Shown piece after piece: positions 8,584 to 16,929 of a stretch of DNA of 21,644 nucleotides. Made by a program: the position numbers and the translations under genes. The notes below the pieces were generated by a model that made no database searches, was not told the origin of the DNA, and saw only the letters and a program-made list of their open reading frames with translations. The first letter of the stretch is position 1. Each line of letters starts with the position of its first letter. The DNA lies in assembly GCA_945827465.1 (NCBI GenBank), contig CALZOH010000020.1, positions 1 to 21,644 of the forward strand, in the 5' to 3' direction. The DNA is from an uncultured Prevotellaceae bacterium (GTDB taxonomy: Bacteria > Bacteroidota > Bacteroidia > Bacteroidales > Bacteroidaceae).

Positions 8584-8613
8584 CAAACCTATACAGATAT
8601 AAACGTCTTCAAA

Positions 8614-11600
8614 ATGTTCAATGCTATTGTCAACTTTTCTATTCGTAAAAAGATAGTCGTTGCCATATCAACCTTATTGCTGCTCTTGGGAGGACTTTAT
8701 GCGATGCTGACCCTTCCCGTTGATGCCGTTCCCGACATTACCAACAATCAAGTGCAGGTAGTGACTGTCTCTCCAACGCTTGCACCACAAGAGGTGGAAC
8801 AGCTCATTACGATCCCTATCGAAACGTCCATGAGCAATATTATGAACGTGACCGAGATTCGTTCGGTGTCACGCTTCGGTTTGTCATTGGTCACGGTCGT
8901 CTTTAAAGAGAGTGTTCCGGTTCTTGAAGCCCGCCAACTCATCAATGAACAGATTCAAACGGTGGCGGGTGAAATACCTTCTGAGCTCGGTACTCCTGAA
9001 ATGATGCCGATTACAACGGGATTAGGCGAAATATATCAGTACGTTCTACAAGTTGATAAGGAGCATGAAGGGCAATACGATGCCATGCAACTCCGTACCA
9101 TCCAAGACTGGATAGTCCGTCGACAGTTGTCAGGCATTCCCGGTATTGTTGAAATCAATAGTTTTGGCGGTTTTCTCAAGCAATACGAGATTGCTATCAA
9201 TCCGGAGACACTTACAGCACTCCAGCTCACCCTTAGTGATGTGTTCGACGCATTGAGCAAGAACAATCAAAATACCGGTGCCAGTTATATAGAGAAGAAA
9301 GACAAGGCTTACTACATTCGTTCAGAAGGTATGATTACCAAGATGAAAGACATTGAAAAGATTGTAGTGGCCAATCGCGGCGGTATGCCGGTACATATCA
9401 GCGACATTGGAAAGGTTCAATGGGGAGCTCCCAAGCGTTTCGGTGCTATGACGATGGATGGAAATGGAGAGTGTGTAGGCGGTATCGCCATGATGCTCAG
9501 GGGCGCCAACGCCAATGCGGTCACGCAAGAACTCCAGAAACGCATTGAAAAAGTCCAAAAGATGCTTCCTGCCGGTGTCAGCATCGTGCCGTATCTGAAT
9601 CGTTCAGAGTTGGTCAACCGCAACATCTCCACCGTTATCAGTAATTTGATTGAAGGTGCACTCATTGTATTCTTTGTACTCATGTTGTTCTTAGGCAATG
9701 TGCGTGCAAGTATCATTGTGTCGTCGGTCATTCCGCTTGCGATGCTCTTCGGGTTTATCCTGATGCGGGTCTTTGGCGTGTCGGCTAACCTGATGAGTTT
9801 GGGTGCTATCGACTTTGGTATTGTGGTAGACGGTTCGATCGTGATTGTGGAAGGAATCATGGCACACCTTTTCACCCGTCGATTGGCCGACACAACCCTA
9901 ACTCAGGAACAAATGGATGAAGAAGTACGCCGTGGTGCGGCCAAGGTCGTTACCAGTTCGGCCTTCGCAGTACTCATCATTCTCATTGTCTTCTTCCCTA
10001 TCCTCACGCTCACGGGCATCGAAGGAAAGTATTTCAAGCCTATGGCCCAGACCTTGGTGTTCTGCATCATCGGCGCCTTGCTTCTCTCTCTGACCTATGT
10101 TCCCATGATGGCTTCTGTCTTTATGAAGCATCACATCAGTCTCAAGCCCACTTTTGCTGATCGCTTCTTCGCTTGTTTAGGTAGAGCCTATCGTCGGGCC
10201 CTCTCCTGGGTGATCCGACATGCCGTCTTGACCATCGCAGCGGCATTTGGCCTTTTGGCCGGAGCCTTGTTGCTCTTCTCGCGGTTGGGTGCAGAGTTTA
10301 TTCCTACCCTTGACGAGGGCGATTTTGCCATGCAGATGACGCTTCCGGCCGGAAGTTCGCTCAGCAAGAGCATCGAGATATCCAATCAGGCTGAACGCAT
10401 CCTTAAAAACAACTTCCCCGAGATTCGATACGTAGTGGCAAAAATCGGAACGGCCGAAGTTCCAACCGATCCCATGTCTGTGGAAGATGCCGATATCATG
10501 ATTGTCATGAAGCCTTTCAAGGAATGGACCTCTGCAAATTCTCGTCCCGAGATGGTTGAGAAGATGAAAGCGGCTCTCGACACCATTCCCGATTTGGAGT
10601 TTAACTTCAGTCAACCCATCCAACTCCGTTTCAATGAGCTGATGACGGGTGCAAAGGCTGATATCGCCATCAAACTTTATGGTGAAGACATGGATGAACT
10701 TTATGCCAAAGCCAAGGAGGCGGCTACGTATGTTGAGCAGATACCGGGTGCTTCTGATGTGATTGTGGAGCAAGCGGTGGGCTTACCTCAGTTGGTTGTC
10801 AATTATGATCGTACGAAAATAGCCCGTTACGGTGTCAACATTGAAGAATTGAACGATATTATCCGTACAGCCTACGCCGGTGAAAAGGCAGGCGTGGTCT
10901 TTGAGAACGAGCGGCGCTTTGATTTGGTGGTGCGTCTGGATCATGACATTGCCAAAGAACTCGACCTTGACCATCTGACCATCCGTACCAGTGACGCACT
11001 TCAGATCCCGGTCAGTGAAGTTGCCTCTATCTCGTTGGTGGAGGGACCGTTGCAAATCAATCGCGATGCGGCTAAACGTCGTATTGTGATTGGCGTCAAC
11101 GTTCGTGGGGCCGATATTCAGAAGGTGGTAGAACAAATCAGCAGTTCATTAGAGCAGCACATCACCCTCAAGCCAGGCTATTATTTTGAGTATGGAGGTC
11201 AGTTTGAGAATCTGCAAAATGCCATCAGCACCCTTTTGGTGGTCATTCCCATCTCACTCATCCTAATTCTTCTGTTACTCTTCTTTGCCTTCCGCAATGT
11301 TACTTATTCGTTCGTAGTCTTTTCAACCGTTCCCCTTTCGCTCATCGGAGGCATTCTGGCGCTGTGGATGCGAGGTTTGCCCTTTAGCATCTCTGCCGGT
11401 GTCGGATTCATCGCTCTCTTCGGTGTGGCGGTACTCAACGGCATCTTGATGATCAATCATTTCAATGAACTAAAACATTCCCATCGTTACCTGATGTGCA
11501 TCGATCAAATCCTTATCAAGGGCTGTCATCATTTGTTACGCCCTGTATTCCTGACGGGTCTGGTTGCCTCGTTGGGCTTTGTGCCGATGGCTGTTGCCAC

Positions 11601-12939
11601 ATCGGCCGGAGCTGAAGTGCAACGACCCTTGGCCACTGTTGTCATTGGTGGTCTCATCGTTTCTACCATGCTTAGTTTGTTTATTATCCCGGCTTTCTAT
11701 CGGGTTGTCAACACGTTCCCATTGTTCAAAAAGGGTCGCATGCGTCTGTCTCGTGCTTTTGTCATGGTGGTGCTGCTTTTGATGGGCTTCGGTTCAGTGC
11801 CTTTGCAGGCCCAGCAACGGGTGATGACTCTCGATGAAGCCATTCAACAGGCCGTGGAGAACCACCCTCGAGTGAAGATGGCCCAGCTTGACCTCCAAAG
11901 AGTGGGTAGTCAGAAGGGCGAAGCCTGGGACCCCGGTAACACGCAGGTGCAGTATTCGCGTGGACAGCTCAATGGCGAGACCAAGTCCGACTACGAACTG
12001 AGTGTGGAGCAGTCTTTGGGTTCCTTGCTCACGCCTCATTACAAGCAGGCTTTGACCAAAACGCAACTGAAAACAGGCGAACACCGTTTGCAACTGACCG
12101 AAAACGAAGTCAGGGCCGAGGTGAAACGTGCCTGGACAGACTATTTGGCTGCTTTGGAAGTGTGTCGTCTCTATCGCGGCCAGGACCGCGTTGCTGAACA
12201 GTTGCGCCACATCAGTCAGTTGCGATACGAACAAGGCGATATCAACAAACTTGAATACAGCATGATGGTGACGTTGTCAACCGAGCAACACACTCTTTTT
12301 GTTCAATCTCAGGAAGACTTGGCCATCGCATCTCACCGGCTGGCTTGGGCTTGTCGTTCTGATGTGTCGGTAGTTCCGGTCGATACCGTGCTGTTGCCCT
12401 TCGTCATGCCGTCTAACTCTGTTCATCTTTCGCCTTCCTACGTAGGTATTCTCTCGGGCGAGTCTAAAGAGAAGTCCGACCTCCTTAAATTGGAGAAAAG
12501 CAAGTTCTTTCCGGAGTTCTCTGTGGGTTATACCCGTCAGAAGATTGCTCCTCTCTGCAATCTACAGGCCTGGACGGTGGGGATGTCGTTCCCGCTCGTG
12601 TTCTTTCCACAGAAAAGTCGGGTGAAGCAAGCCCGCATCGAGGCTCAAATGGCCTCGGTGGAAGCTGAAGATCGCCGTCAACAACTCTCACGCGAGATGG
12701 AACAGTTGCAGATGAAGCTTCAACGACAGGCTAACAGCTTGAAGTATTACACCGATGCAGCTTTGAAAGAAGCCGACGAACTTCAGCGCAACGCCATTCT
12801 GCTCTACGAGGCCAGCGAAACATCCATGACCGACCTCGTGCAAAGCCTGCATACATCCATTAATATCCATAAACAATACATAGAAGCCCTCCAACAGTAT
12901 AACCTCACAGCCATTGAGCTGGAATTATATACCAAATAA
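8614..12939 (+). CDS. czcA: CzcA/CusA-type heavy-metal efflux RND pump fused to a TolC-like outer-membrane factor
   Basis: A 1441-residue protein from the ATG at 8614 (MFNAIVNFSIRKK opens a normal RND helix 1; the in-frame ATG at 8551 lies upstream of the predicted transcript start). Residues 1 to about 1040 are a complete heavy-metal RND transporter: 12 membrane helices and two periplasmic loops. Helix 4 holds Asp400, Asp406 and Glu413, spaced like the proton-relay residues of CzcA (DFG...D...E). Residues 1043-1066 look like a second signal peptide (MRLSRAFVMVVLLLMG..., cleavage after LQA), followed by an outer-membrane efflux domain (about 1070-1441) with the two heptad-rich helical repeats and beta-strand segments of CusC/TolC proteins. 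The pump drives metal export by proton antiport. At the positions of the CusA copper methionines it has Gln574, Asp625 and Glu675, favouring divalent cations. The adaptor gene follows after 19 bases. Confidence 0.9.
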   Translation: MFNAIVNFSIRKKIVVAISTLLLLLGGLYAMLTLPVDAVPDITNNQVQVVTVSPTLAPQEVEQLITIPIETSMSNIMNVTEIRSVSRFGLSLVTVVFKESVPVLEARQLINEQIQTVAGEIPSELGTPEMMPITTGLGEIYQYVLQVDKEHEGQYDAMQLRTIQDWIVRRQLSGIPGIVEINSFGGFLKQYEIAINPETLTALQLTLSDVFDALSKNNQNTGASYIEKKDKAYYIRSEGMITKMKDIEKIVVANRGGMPVHISDIGKVQWGAPKRFGAMTMDGNGECVGGIAMMLRGANANAVTQELQKRIEKVQKMLPAGVSIVPYLNRSELVNRNISTVISNLIEGALIVFFVLMLFLGNVRASIIVSSVIPLAMLFGFILMRVFGVSANLMSLGAIDFGIVVDGSIVIVEGIMAHLFTRRLADTTLTQEQMDEEVRRGAAKVVTSSAFAVLIILIVFFPILTLTGIEGKYFKPMAQTLVFCIIGALLLSLTYVPMMASVFMKHHISLKPTFADRFFACLGRAYRRALSWVIRHAVLTIAAAFGLLAGALLLFSRLGAEFIPTLDEGDFAMQMTLPAGSSLSKSIEISNQAERILKNNFPEIRYVVAKIGTAEVPTDPMSVEDADIMIVMKPFKEWTSANSRPEMVEKMKAALDTIPDLEFNFSQPIQLRFNELMTGAKADIAIKLYGEDMDELYAKAKEAATYVEQIPGASDVIVEQAVGLPQLVVNYDRTKIARYGVNIEELNDIIRTAYAGEKAGVVFENERRFDLVVRLDHDIAKELDLDHLTIRTSDALQIPVSEVASISLVEGPLQINRDAAKRRIVIGVNVRGADIQKVVEQISSSLEQHITLKPGYYFEYGGQFENLQNAISTLLVVIPISLILILLLLFFAFRNVTYSFVVFSTVPLSLIGGILALWMRGLPFSISAGVGFIALFGVAVLNGILMINHFNELKHSHRYLMCIDQILIKGCHHLLRPVFLTGLVASLGFVPMAVATSAGAEVQRPLATVVIGGLIVSTMLSLFIIPAFYRVVNTFPLFKKGRMRLSRAFVMVVLLLMGFGSVPLQAQQRVMTLDEAIQQAVENHPRVKMAQLDLQRVGSQKGEAWDPGNTQVQYSRGQLNGETKSDYELSVEQSLGSLLTPHYKQALTKTQLKTGEHRLQLTENEVRAEVKRAWTDYLAALEVCRLYRGQDRVAEQLRHISQLRYEQGDINKLEYSMMVTLSTEQHTLFVQSQEDLAIASHRLAWACRSDVSVVPVDTVLLPFVMPSNSVHLSPSYVGILSGESKEKSDLLKLEKSKFFPEFSVGYTRQKIAPLCNLQAWTVGMSFPLVFFPQKSRVKQARIEAQMASVEAEDRRQQLSREMEQLQMKLQRQANSLKYYTDAALKEADELQRNAILLYEASETSMTDLVQSLHTSINIHKQYIEALQQYNLTAIELELYTK
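11740..11811 (+). other. Internal signal-peptide-like segment at the RND / outer-membrane-factor junction
   Basis: Within the fused pump, residues 1043-1066 have an Arg-rich start (MRLSR), a 12-residue hydrophobic core, a Gly/Ser/Pro turn and a PLQA|Q signal-peptidase I site, with cleavage predicted at 11811/11812. The segment starts with its own ATG at 11740, preceded by an A/G-rich stretch (AAAAAGGG). It could be cut to free the outer-membrane part, or serve as a second translation start. Confidence 0.6.
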
Positions 12940-12958
12940 CCCTCAATTACGTAGATAT

Positions 12959-13876
12959 ATGAAAGTTTATCTTCTTGCCGTCCTGCTGACTGCCGCAACA
13001 CTCTCGTGCAGTCGCTCCCAACAAACTTCCGAAGAACCTGCCGCATCTGCCACTACGGCTCCGCTCCATACCGAACGGACTCCTTCACCCCTTGCGTCCG
13101 ACTCCGATTCACTGAAAGTGGACGCGGTTACCAGCGCAACTCATGTCGCCAATAGTCCGACGTTCAATGGTCAGATGATGATCTCCCCCGACCGTCAGGC
13201 TACGGTCACGTCTACGATGGGTGGACAGATTCATCAACTGCTCGTTTTACCCGGTAAGGCTGTCAAGCAAGGGCAGTTGATTGCTCTACTTGACAATCCC
13301 GAGTTGATAGAACTGCAGCAAACCTACTTTGAGTCGTCGGCTCAATTGGAATATTTGGACGCCGAATACCAACGTCAGCAGTCTCTTGGCCGACAAGAGG
13401 CTGCTTCGCAGAAGAGAGTGCAGCAGTGTAAGGCCGACTTCCTCTCGATGCGTAGTAAAATGCTGGCGGCTGCCACTCGGCTGAAGGCGCTCGGCATCGA
13501 TGCAGCCTCGCTCAATCCCACAGAGATGATGGCCTACCTTCCGGTGAAGGCTCCCATCAGTGGTTACGTCACTGATTTGCAAGTCAACCTGGGTAAATAT
13601 GTCGAAACAGGAGATCCGATTTGTAACATTATAGACAAGCACAAGCCGCTTCTTCAGCTCACCGTCTACGAAAAGGACCTTCATTTCATGAAGGAAGGCT
13701 GTGTAGTCGATTTCCGCATCAACGGCATGGGTAAGAAGACCTTCTCGGCTACCGTCATTTCAATCGATCAAGCTGTTAATCGCAGCGACTATTCCATCAA
13801 AGTCTACGCCCGACTCAACGAATACAATGCCGATTTCAGGCCGGGCATGTACGTTCGGGCCAAGGTGCGCAAGTAA
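12959..13876 (+). CDS. Short lipoprotein periplasmic adaptor (membrane fusion protein) of the metal RND pump
   Basis: I chose the ATG at 12959 because it starts a lipoprotein signal (MKVYLLAVLLTAATLSC, lipidated Cys17), giving 305 residues. A Ser/Thr/Pro-rich linker covers about 18-60. A barrel-sandwich (lipoyl-like) half begins near 78 (TMGGQIHQLLVLPGKAVKQG), a short alpha-hairpin spans about 113-185, the second lipoyl half is VKAPISGYVTDLQVNLGKYV, and a beta-barrel domain ends at PGMYVRAKVRK. The protein stops there, where many CusB/CzcB adaptors continue into a membrane-proximal domain of 70-100 residues. The adaptor links the inner-membrane pump to the outer-membrane channel. It lies 19 bases after the pump gene and is followed by a terminator. 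Confidence 0.85.
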   Translation: MKVYLLAVLLTAATLSCSRSQQTSEEPAASATTAPLHTERTPSPLASDSDSLKVDAVTSATHVANSPTFNGQMMISPDRQATVTSTMGGQIHQLLVLPGKAVKQGQLIALLDNPELIELQQTYFESSAQLEYLDAEYQRQQSLGRQEAASQKRVQQCKADFLSMRSKMLAAATRLKALGIDAASLNPTEMMAYLPVKAPISGYVTDLQVNLGKYVETGDPICNIIDKHKPLLQLTVYEKDLHFMKEGCVVDFRINGMGKKTFSATVISIDQAVNRSDYSIKVYARLNEYNADFRPGMYVRAKVRK

Positions 13877-13919
13877 ACCATCGGGCGCCCGACCTGGTCC
13901 GCCTTTTACGCAAGTCTTG

Positions 13920-13976
13920 ACGGAGGCTTCCCTCTATCATCTTTCGGGTGATGTCGGTTGCCTCCGTTTGTTTTTG
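13920..13976 (+). terminator. Terminator of the metal efflux operon
   Basis: ACGGAGGC (13920-13927) pairs with GCCTCCGT (13960-13967); the loop contains a smaller ATCA/TGAT stem. A T-rich tract (TTTGTTTTTG) follows immediately. It lies 43 bases after the adaptor stop. Confidence 0.7.
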
Positions 13977-14062
13977 ACGCTGTTGTCACGACAAGGAGAG
14001 CCTCCGAGTTTGTTCAACGACATCGTCATCTTCGTCGAGCTTGTGTGGTCGGCATAAAAACA

Positions 14063-14094
14063 TCCGCAACACCTCACTGAAGAGGCATTGCGGA
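14063..14094 (-). terminator. Terminator of the glycogen operon
   Basis: TCCGCAA (14063-14069) and TTGCGGA (14088-14094) form the base of a stem that continues after a two-base internal loop with CCTC/GAGG. Read on the minus strand it is followed by TGTTTTTATG, a good T tract. It lies 50 bases after the GH57 stop. Confidence 0.7.
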
Positions 14095-14143
14095 CAAGTT
14101 GGTGGATGCTGCACCTGACGTGCAGGCGCAGTCATCCGATGAT

Positions 14144-15529
14144 CTATTTTTCAGTCGTTTTCTTCTTCTTAGGCTTGGCGGCTGCCTTTTTAGCCGGTTT
14201 TTCTTCTGGGGCTTCGGCCTTCTTCGGTTTATCACCGCTTAAATGCTCCAATGTCTGGCGCAACTTCTCTATTTCCTTGTCTTTTCTTACGAGTTCATCC
14301 TCTTGATTCTTGATGGTTGTCATCAATGACGAGAGCTCTTCGTTGTCCATGTCGGGATAGAGATTGTTGACACGCGTGATAAAATCTCCGATAATGTTCA
14401 TGTAGTTGGTGAAGGCATCGTATGCCGTGTCATAAATACCGCGATACGCCCCTATACTGCTGGGCTTGGTACTCATGAAGCGGAAGTTATTAGTGGCTTG
14501 CAGGTAGTCCCAGTCCTGCATAATGCGCTTGTCGTTGCAGATTCTTACGCGGTCTGCCACACTATACAACTTGTTGAAGGCCTCCCTTTGCATCGAGTTA
14601 CCCAGCCAGCTGCTGATATCACGTTCTTCATCCACCCATGTAACGGGATACGGAACGCTGAGGGGACCGGATGACTTGATTTTACCGCATATTTCCGAAG
14701 GCGTCGAGAAGGTAATGCCTCTCTGGCGAGCCTGTTCGGGCAGTGCTTTAAAGAATTCCAGGATGTTTGACGACAACGGCTGGAAGATTCCGAGGGCACA
14801 CAACTCCATGAAAAGGTTAATAACCTGATCTTCTTCCGGAAGTTGTGCAATCCAATTCATGTAGGTGTCGGCAAATAGAGGGTATTCCGACCATGATGAA
14901 TCGTTGAAACGGAATCCGATGTCCTCCGACAGACGATAGTCACGGAGCAGCAGCTTCAACTTCGGGGCTTCCACACAGTTGTAAACGAAGTGAGGGCTCT
15001 TCCATCCAAGGATGTGTTTGGCGCCTTCGGTCAGCATTCCCTTGAATCCCATCTCCGATACCATGCGACCAATCTCATCGGTGTAGATCAGACAGGAGTT
15101 CCTGAAGATGGTAGGACGTACGCCGAACATGTTTTTAACCTTGTCACAGAGCAGTCTCACGTCGTCCTTGAAGCTTTCTTCGTTGATGAGTGACGATAGA
15201 CCGTGTGAATACGGTTCTGCCAAGAGTTCTACACAACCGGTGTCAAGCAGTTCGTGAATGAGTTCAATCACTTGTGGGGCATGTATCTCGAGCAATTCGA
15301 TGGTGCAGCCCGAGAGTGAGATGGCACATTTGAAGAAACCTTTGTTCTCCTTGGCCATTTCAATCAATGTCTTCAGTGCAGGGATGTAAGAACGCTCTGC
15401 TGTTTCGGAGATGCTGCGCTCATCTTCGTAGTCGTCATAATAATAGTGGTCGGTACCGATGTCAAAGAAGCGGTATCTTTTCAGATGAATATTCTGATGA
15501 ATTTCGAAATATAGACAAATGGTCTTCAT
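14144..15529 (-). CDS. GH57-family protein of the glycogen operon with substituted catalytic residues
   Basis: A 461-residue cytoplasmic protein. The N-terminal beta/alpha barrel shows the GH57 pattern: FEIHQN (8-13), the LLAEPYSHGLSSL motif (102-114), FRNSCLIYTDEIG (142-154) and NLFMELCALGIFQ (238-250). GH57 amylases and glucanotransferases use a Glu nucleophile in the third motif (as in FRNTELIY) and an Asp acid/base in the fourth (as in FMDYETFGEHQ). Here those positions read Cys146 and Glu242, so ordinary retaining hydrolysis looks unlikely. Residues about 395-430 are a predicted coiled coil. The last 28 residues (434-461) are a Lys/Ala/Pro-rich basic tail. It is the third gene of the operon, 42 bases after the GT4 gene. 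The fold is clear; a binding or regulatory role is inference. Confidence 0.82.
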   Translation of the reverse strand: MKTICLYFEIHQNIHLKRYRFFDIGTDHYYYDDYEDERSISETAERSYIPALKTLIEMAKENKGFFKCAISLSGCTIELLEIHAPQVIELIHELLDTGCVELLAEPYSHGLSSLINEESFKDDVRLLCDKVKNMFGVRPTIFRNSCLIYTDEIGRMVSEMGFKGMLTEGAKHILGWKSPHFVYNCVEAPKLKLLLRDYRLSEDIGFRFNDSSWSEYPLFADTYMNWIAQLPEEDQVINLFMELCALGIFQPLSSNILEFFKALPEQARQRGITFSTPSEICGKIKSSGPLSVPYPVTWVDEERDISSWLGNSMQREAFNKLYSVADRVRICNDKRIMQDWDYLQATNNFRFMSTKPSSIGAYRGIYDTAYDAFTNYMNIIGDFITRVNNLYPDMDNEELSSLMTTIKNQEDELVRKDKEIEKLRQTLEHLSGDKPKKAEAPEEKPAKKAAAKPKKKKTTEK

Positions 15530-15571
15530 ATTATGATCTTCTTGATGTTACTAATAATGTTATGAGATGAA

Positions 15572-16849
15572 TTATTGTGCGCCGGTAAGCCGGTCGTAAT
15601 GACTTCTGATGCGATGTCCCACCTTTTCCCAGGTGATTTGGGCCACTTCGTTGATGCCTTCTTCCTGCAGATAGTCATGTAGCGAGTCGTACGTACAGAG
15701 TGCGTAGATCGCATCAGCCATGGCGTTGATGTCCCAATAGTCGGTCTTGATGCAGTTGGTGAGAATTTCGCCGCAACCGGACTGTTTGCTGATGATGCTG
15801 GGCACGCCCGACTGCATAGCTTCCAGGGGTGAGATACCAAACGGTTCCGAAACCGACGGCATCACGTAAACATCGCTGTCGCGGAAGGCTTCAAACACCT
15901 GATCTCCCTTCATAAAGCCGGGGAAGTGAAGGCGGTCGGAGATGCCCTTGGCTGCTGCCAGTTCGATCATGGCGTTCATCATGTCGCCACTACCTGCCAT
16001 ACAGAAGCGAATGTTCCTCGAACGTTCGATAACGAGCTTGGCTGCTTCGATGAAATACTCCGGACCTTTCTGCATCGTGATTCTTCCGAGGAAGGTAACC
16101 ACCTTCTCTTTTCTCTCTCTGAACGGGATACGCTGGTCAACAATTTTCTGATGATGGTCGCTGAGAGGATATACCGCGTTGTGCATGGCAAAACACTTCC
16201 TCGGATCCTGATGATAGTGGTTGATGACTGTCTGACGCGTCAGCTCACTAACACACATAATGCAGTCAGCATGGTCCATTCCGTCCTTTTCGATGCCGTA
16301 CACGGTGGGATTCACGTTTCCTCGACTTCTGTCGAAGTCTGTTGCGTGCACGTGGATCACTAAGGGCTTACCCGATAGTTGCTTGGCATAGATACCGGCC
16401 GGGTAAGTCAGCCAGTCGTGGGCATGAATGATGTCGAATGACTGCTGTCGTGCCACGACGCCCGCCACAATACTATAGTTATTGATCTCCTCGTACAGGT
16501 TGTCGGGATACCGACCGGAGAACTCAATACATCCCAAATCATTCGTGTGGATGTAGCGGAAGTCGGAGTAAATGTGATCACGAAGGTCAAAATACAGTTG
16601 AGCGTCCATGCGGTTACCCACTCTGCCGTTCACGTAATCCCAGTTCACGTCGTTCCATACCACCGGAACACAGTCCATGGGGATAATTTTCAAGAAACTC
16701 CGGTCTTCATCACCAAAAGGCTTAGGCAGACAGAAGGTGATGTCCATATCCGGTTGCAATGCCAGACCTTTGGTCAAACCGTAACTGGCCGTACCAAGAC
16801 CTCCGAGAATGTGAGGTGGGAACTCCCATCCGAACATTAATACTTTCAT
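15572..16849 (-). CDS. GT4-type glycogen synthase-like glycosyltransferase
   Basis: A 425-residue GT-B-fold retaining glycosyltransferase. The N-terminal domain has the synthase-type opening MKVLMFGWEFPPHILGGLG (Gly16-Gly17 loop for acceptor/donor), IHAHDW (141-146) and HVHATD (166-171). The C-terminal donor domain has FLGRITMQKG (253-262, with Arg256 and Lys261 for the nucleotide-sugar phosphates) and the E(x7)E pair Glu335/Glu343 in SEPFGISPLE. The context, between a debranching enzyme and a GH57 protein, points to glycogen elongation from a nucleotide-glucose donor. ADP- versus UDP-glucose cannot be decided here. It starts 80 bases after the debranching gene. All residues expected for activity appear present. 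Confidence 0.86.
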   Translation of the reverse strand: MKVLMFGWEFPPHILGGLGTASYGLTKGLALQPDMDITFCLPKPFGDEDRSFLKIIPMDCVPVVWNDVNWDYVNGRVGNRMDAQLYFDLRDHIYSDFRYIHTNDLGCIEFSGRYPDNLYEEINNYSIVAGVVARQQSFDIIHAHDWLTYPAGIYAKQLSGKPLVIHVHATDFDRSRGNVNPTVYGIEKDGMDHADCIMCVSELTRQTVINHYHQDPRKCFAMHNAVYPLSDHHQKIVDQRIPFRERKEKVVTFLGRITMQKGPEYFIEAAKLVIERSRNIRFCMAGSGDMMNAMIELAAAKGISDRLHFPGFMKGDQVFEAFRDSDVYVMPSVSEPFGISPLEAMQSGVPSIISKQSGCGEILTNCIKTDYWDINAMADAIYALCTYDSLHDYLQEEGINEVAQITWEKVGHRIRSHYDRLTGAQ

Positions 16850-16929
16850 ATCTTTAATACTGTTATTGTTGATACTCTGTGTGCCTCCGGTTCGACGTGG
16901 TGCACCGACCGAAGACAGCTTGATTACTT

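Noticed and set aside
8551..8613. An upstream in-frame start that would add 21 residues to the RND pump
   Set aside because: A full -7 promoter element lies inside this stretch at 8576-8583, so the transcript probably starts after the upstream ATG; the ATG at 8614 gives the normal RND N-terminus.
10177..10773. A 198-codon open frame on the minus strand
   Set aside because: It is antisense to the conserved periplasmic loop of the RND pump and its translation resembles no family.
13827..14057. A 76-codon frame after the adaptor gene that might carry a frameshifted membrane-proximal domain
   Set aside because: Its translation (Pro/Gly/Arg-rich, then Leu-rich) does not look like an adaptor domain and it runs through the operon terminator.
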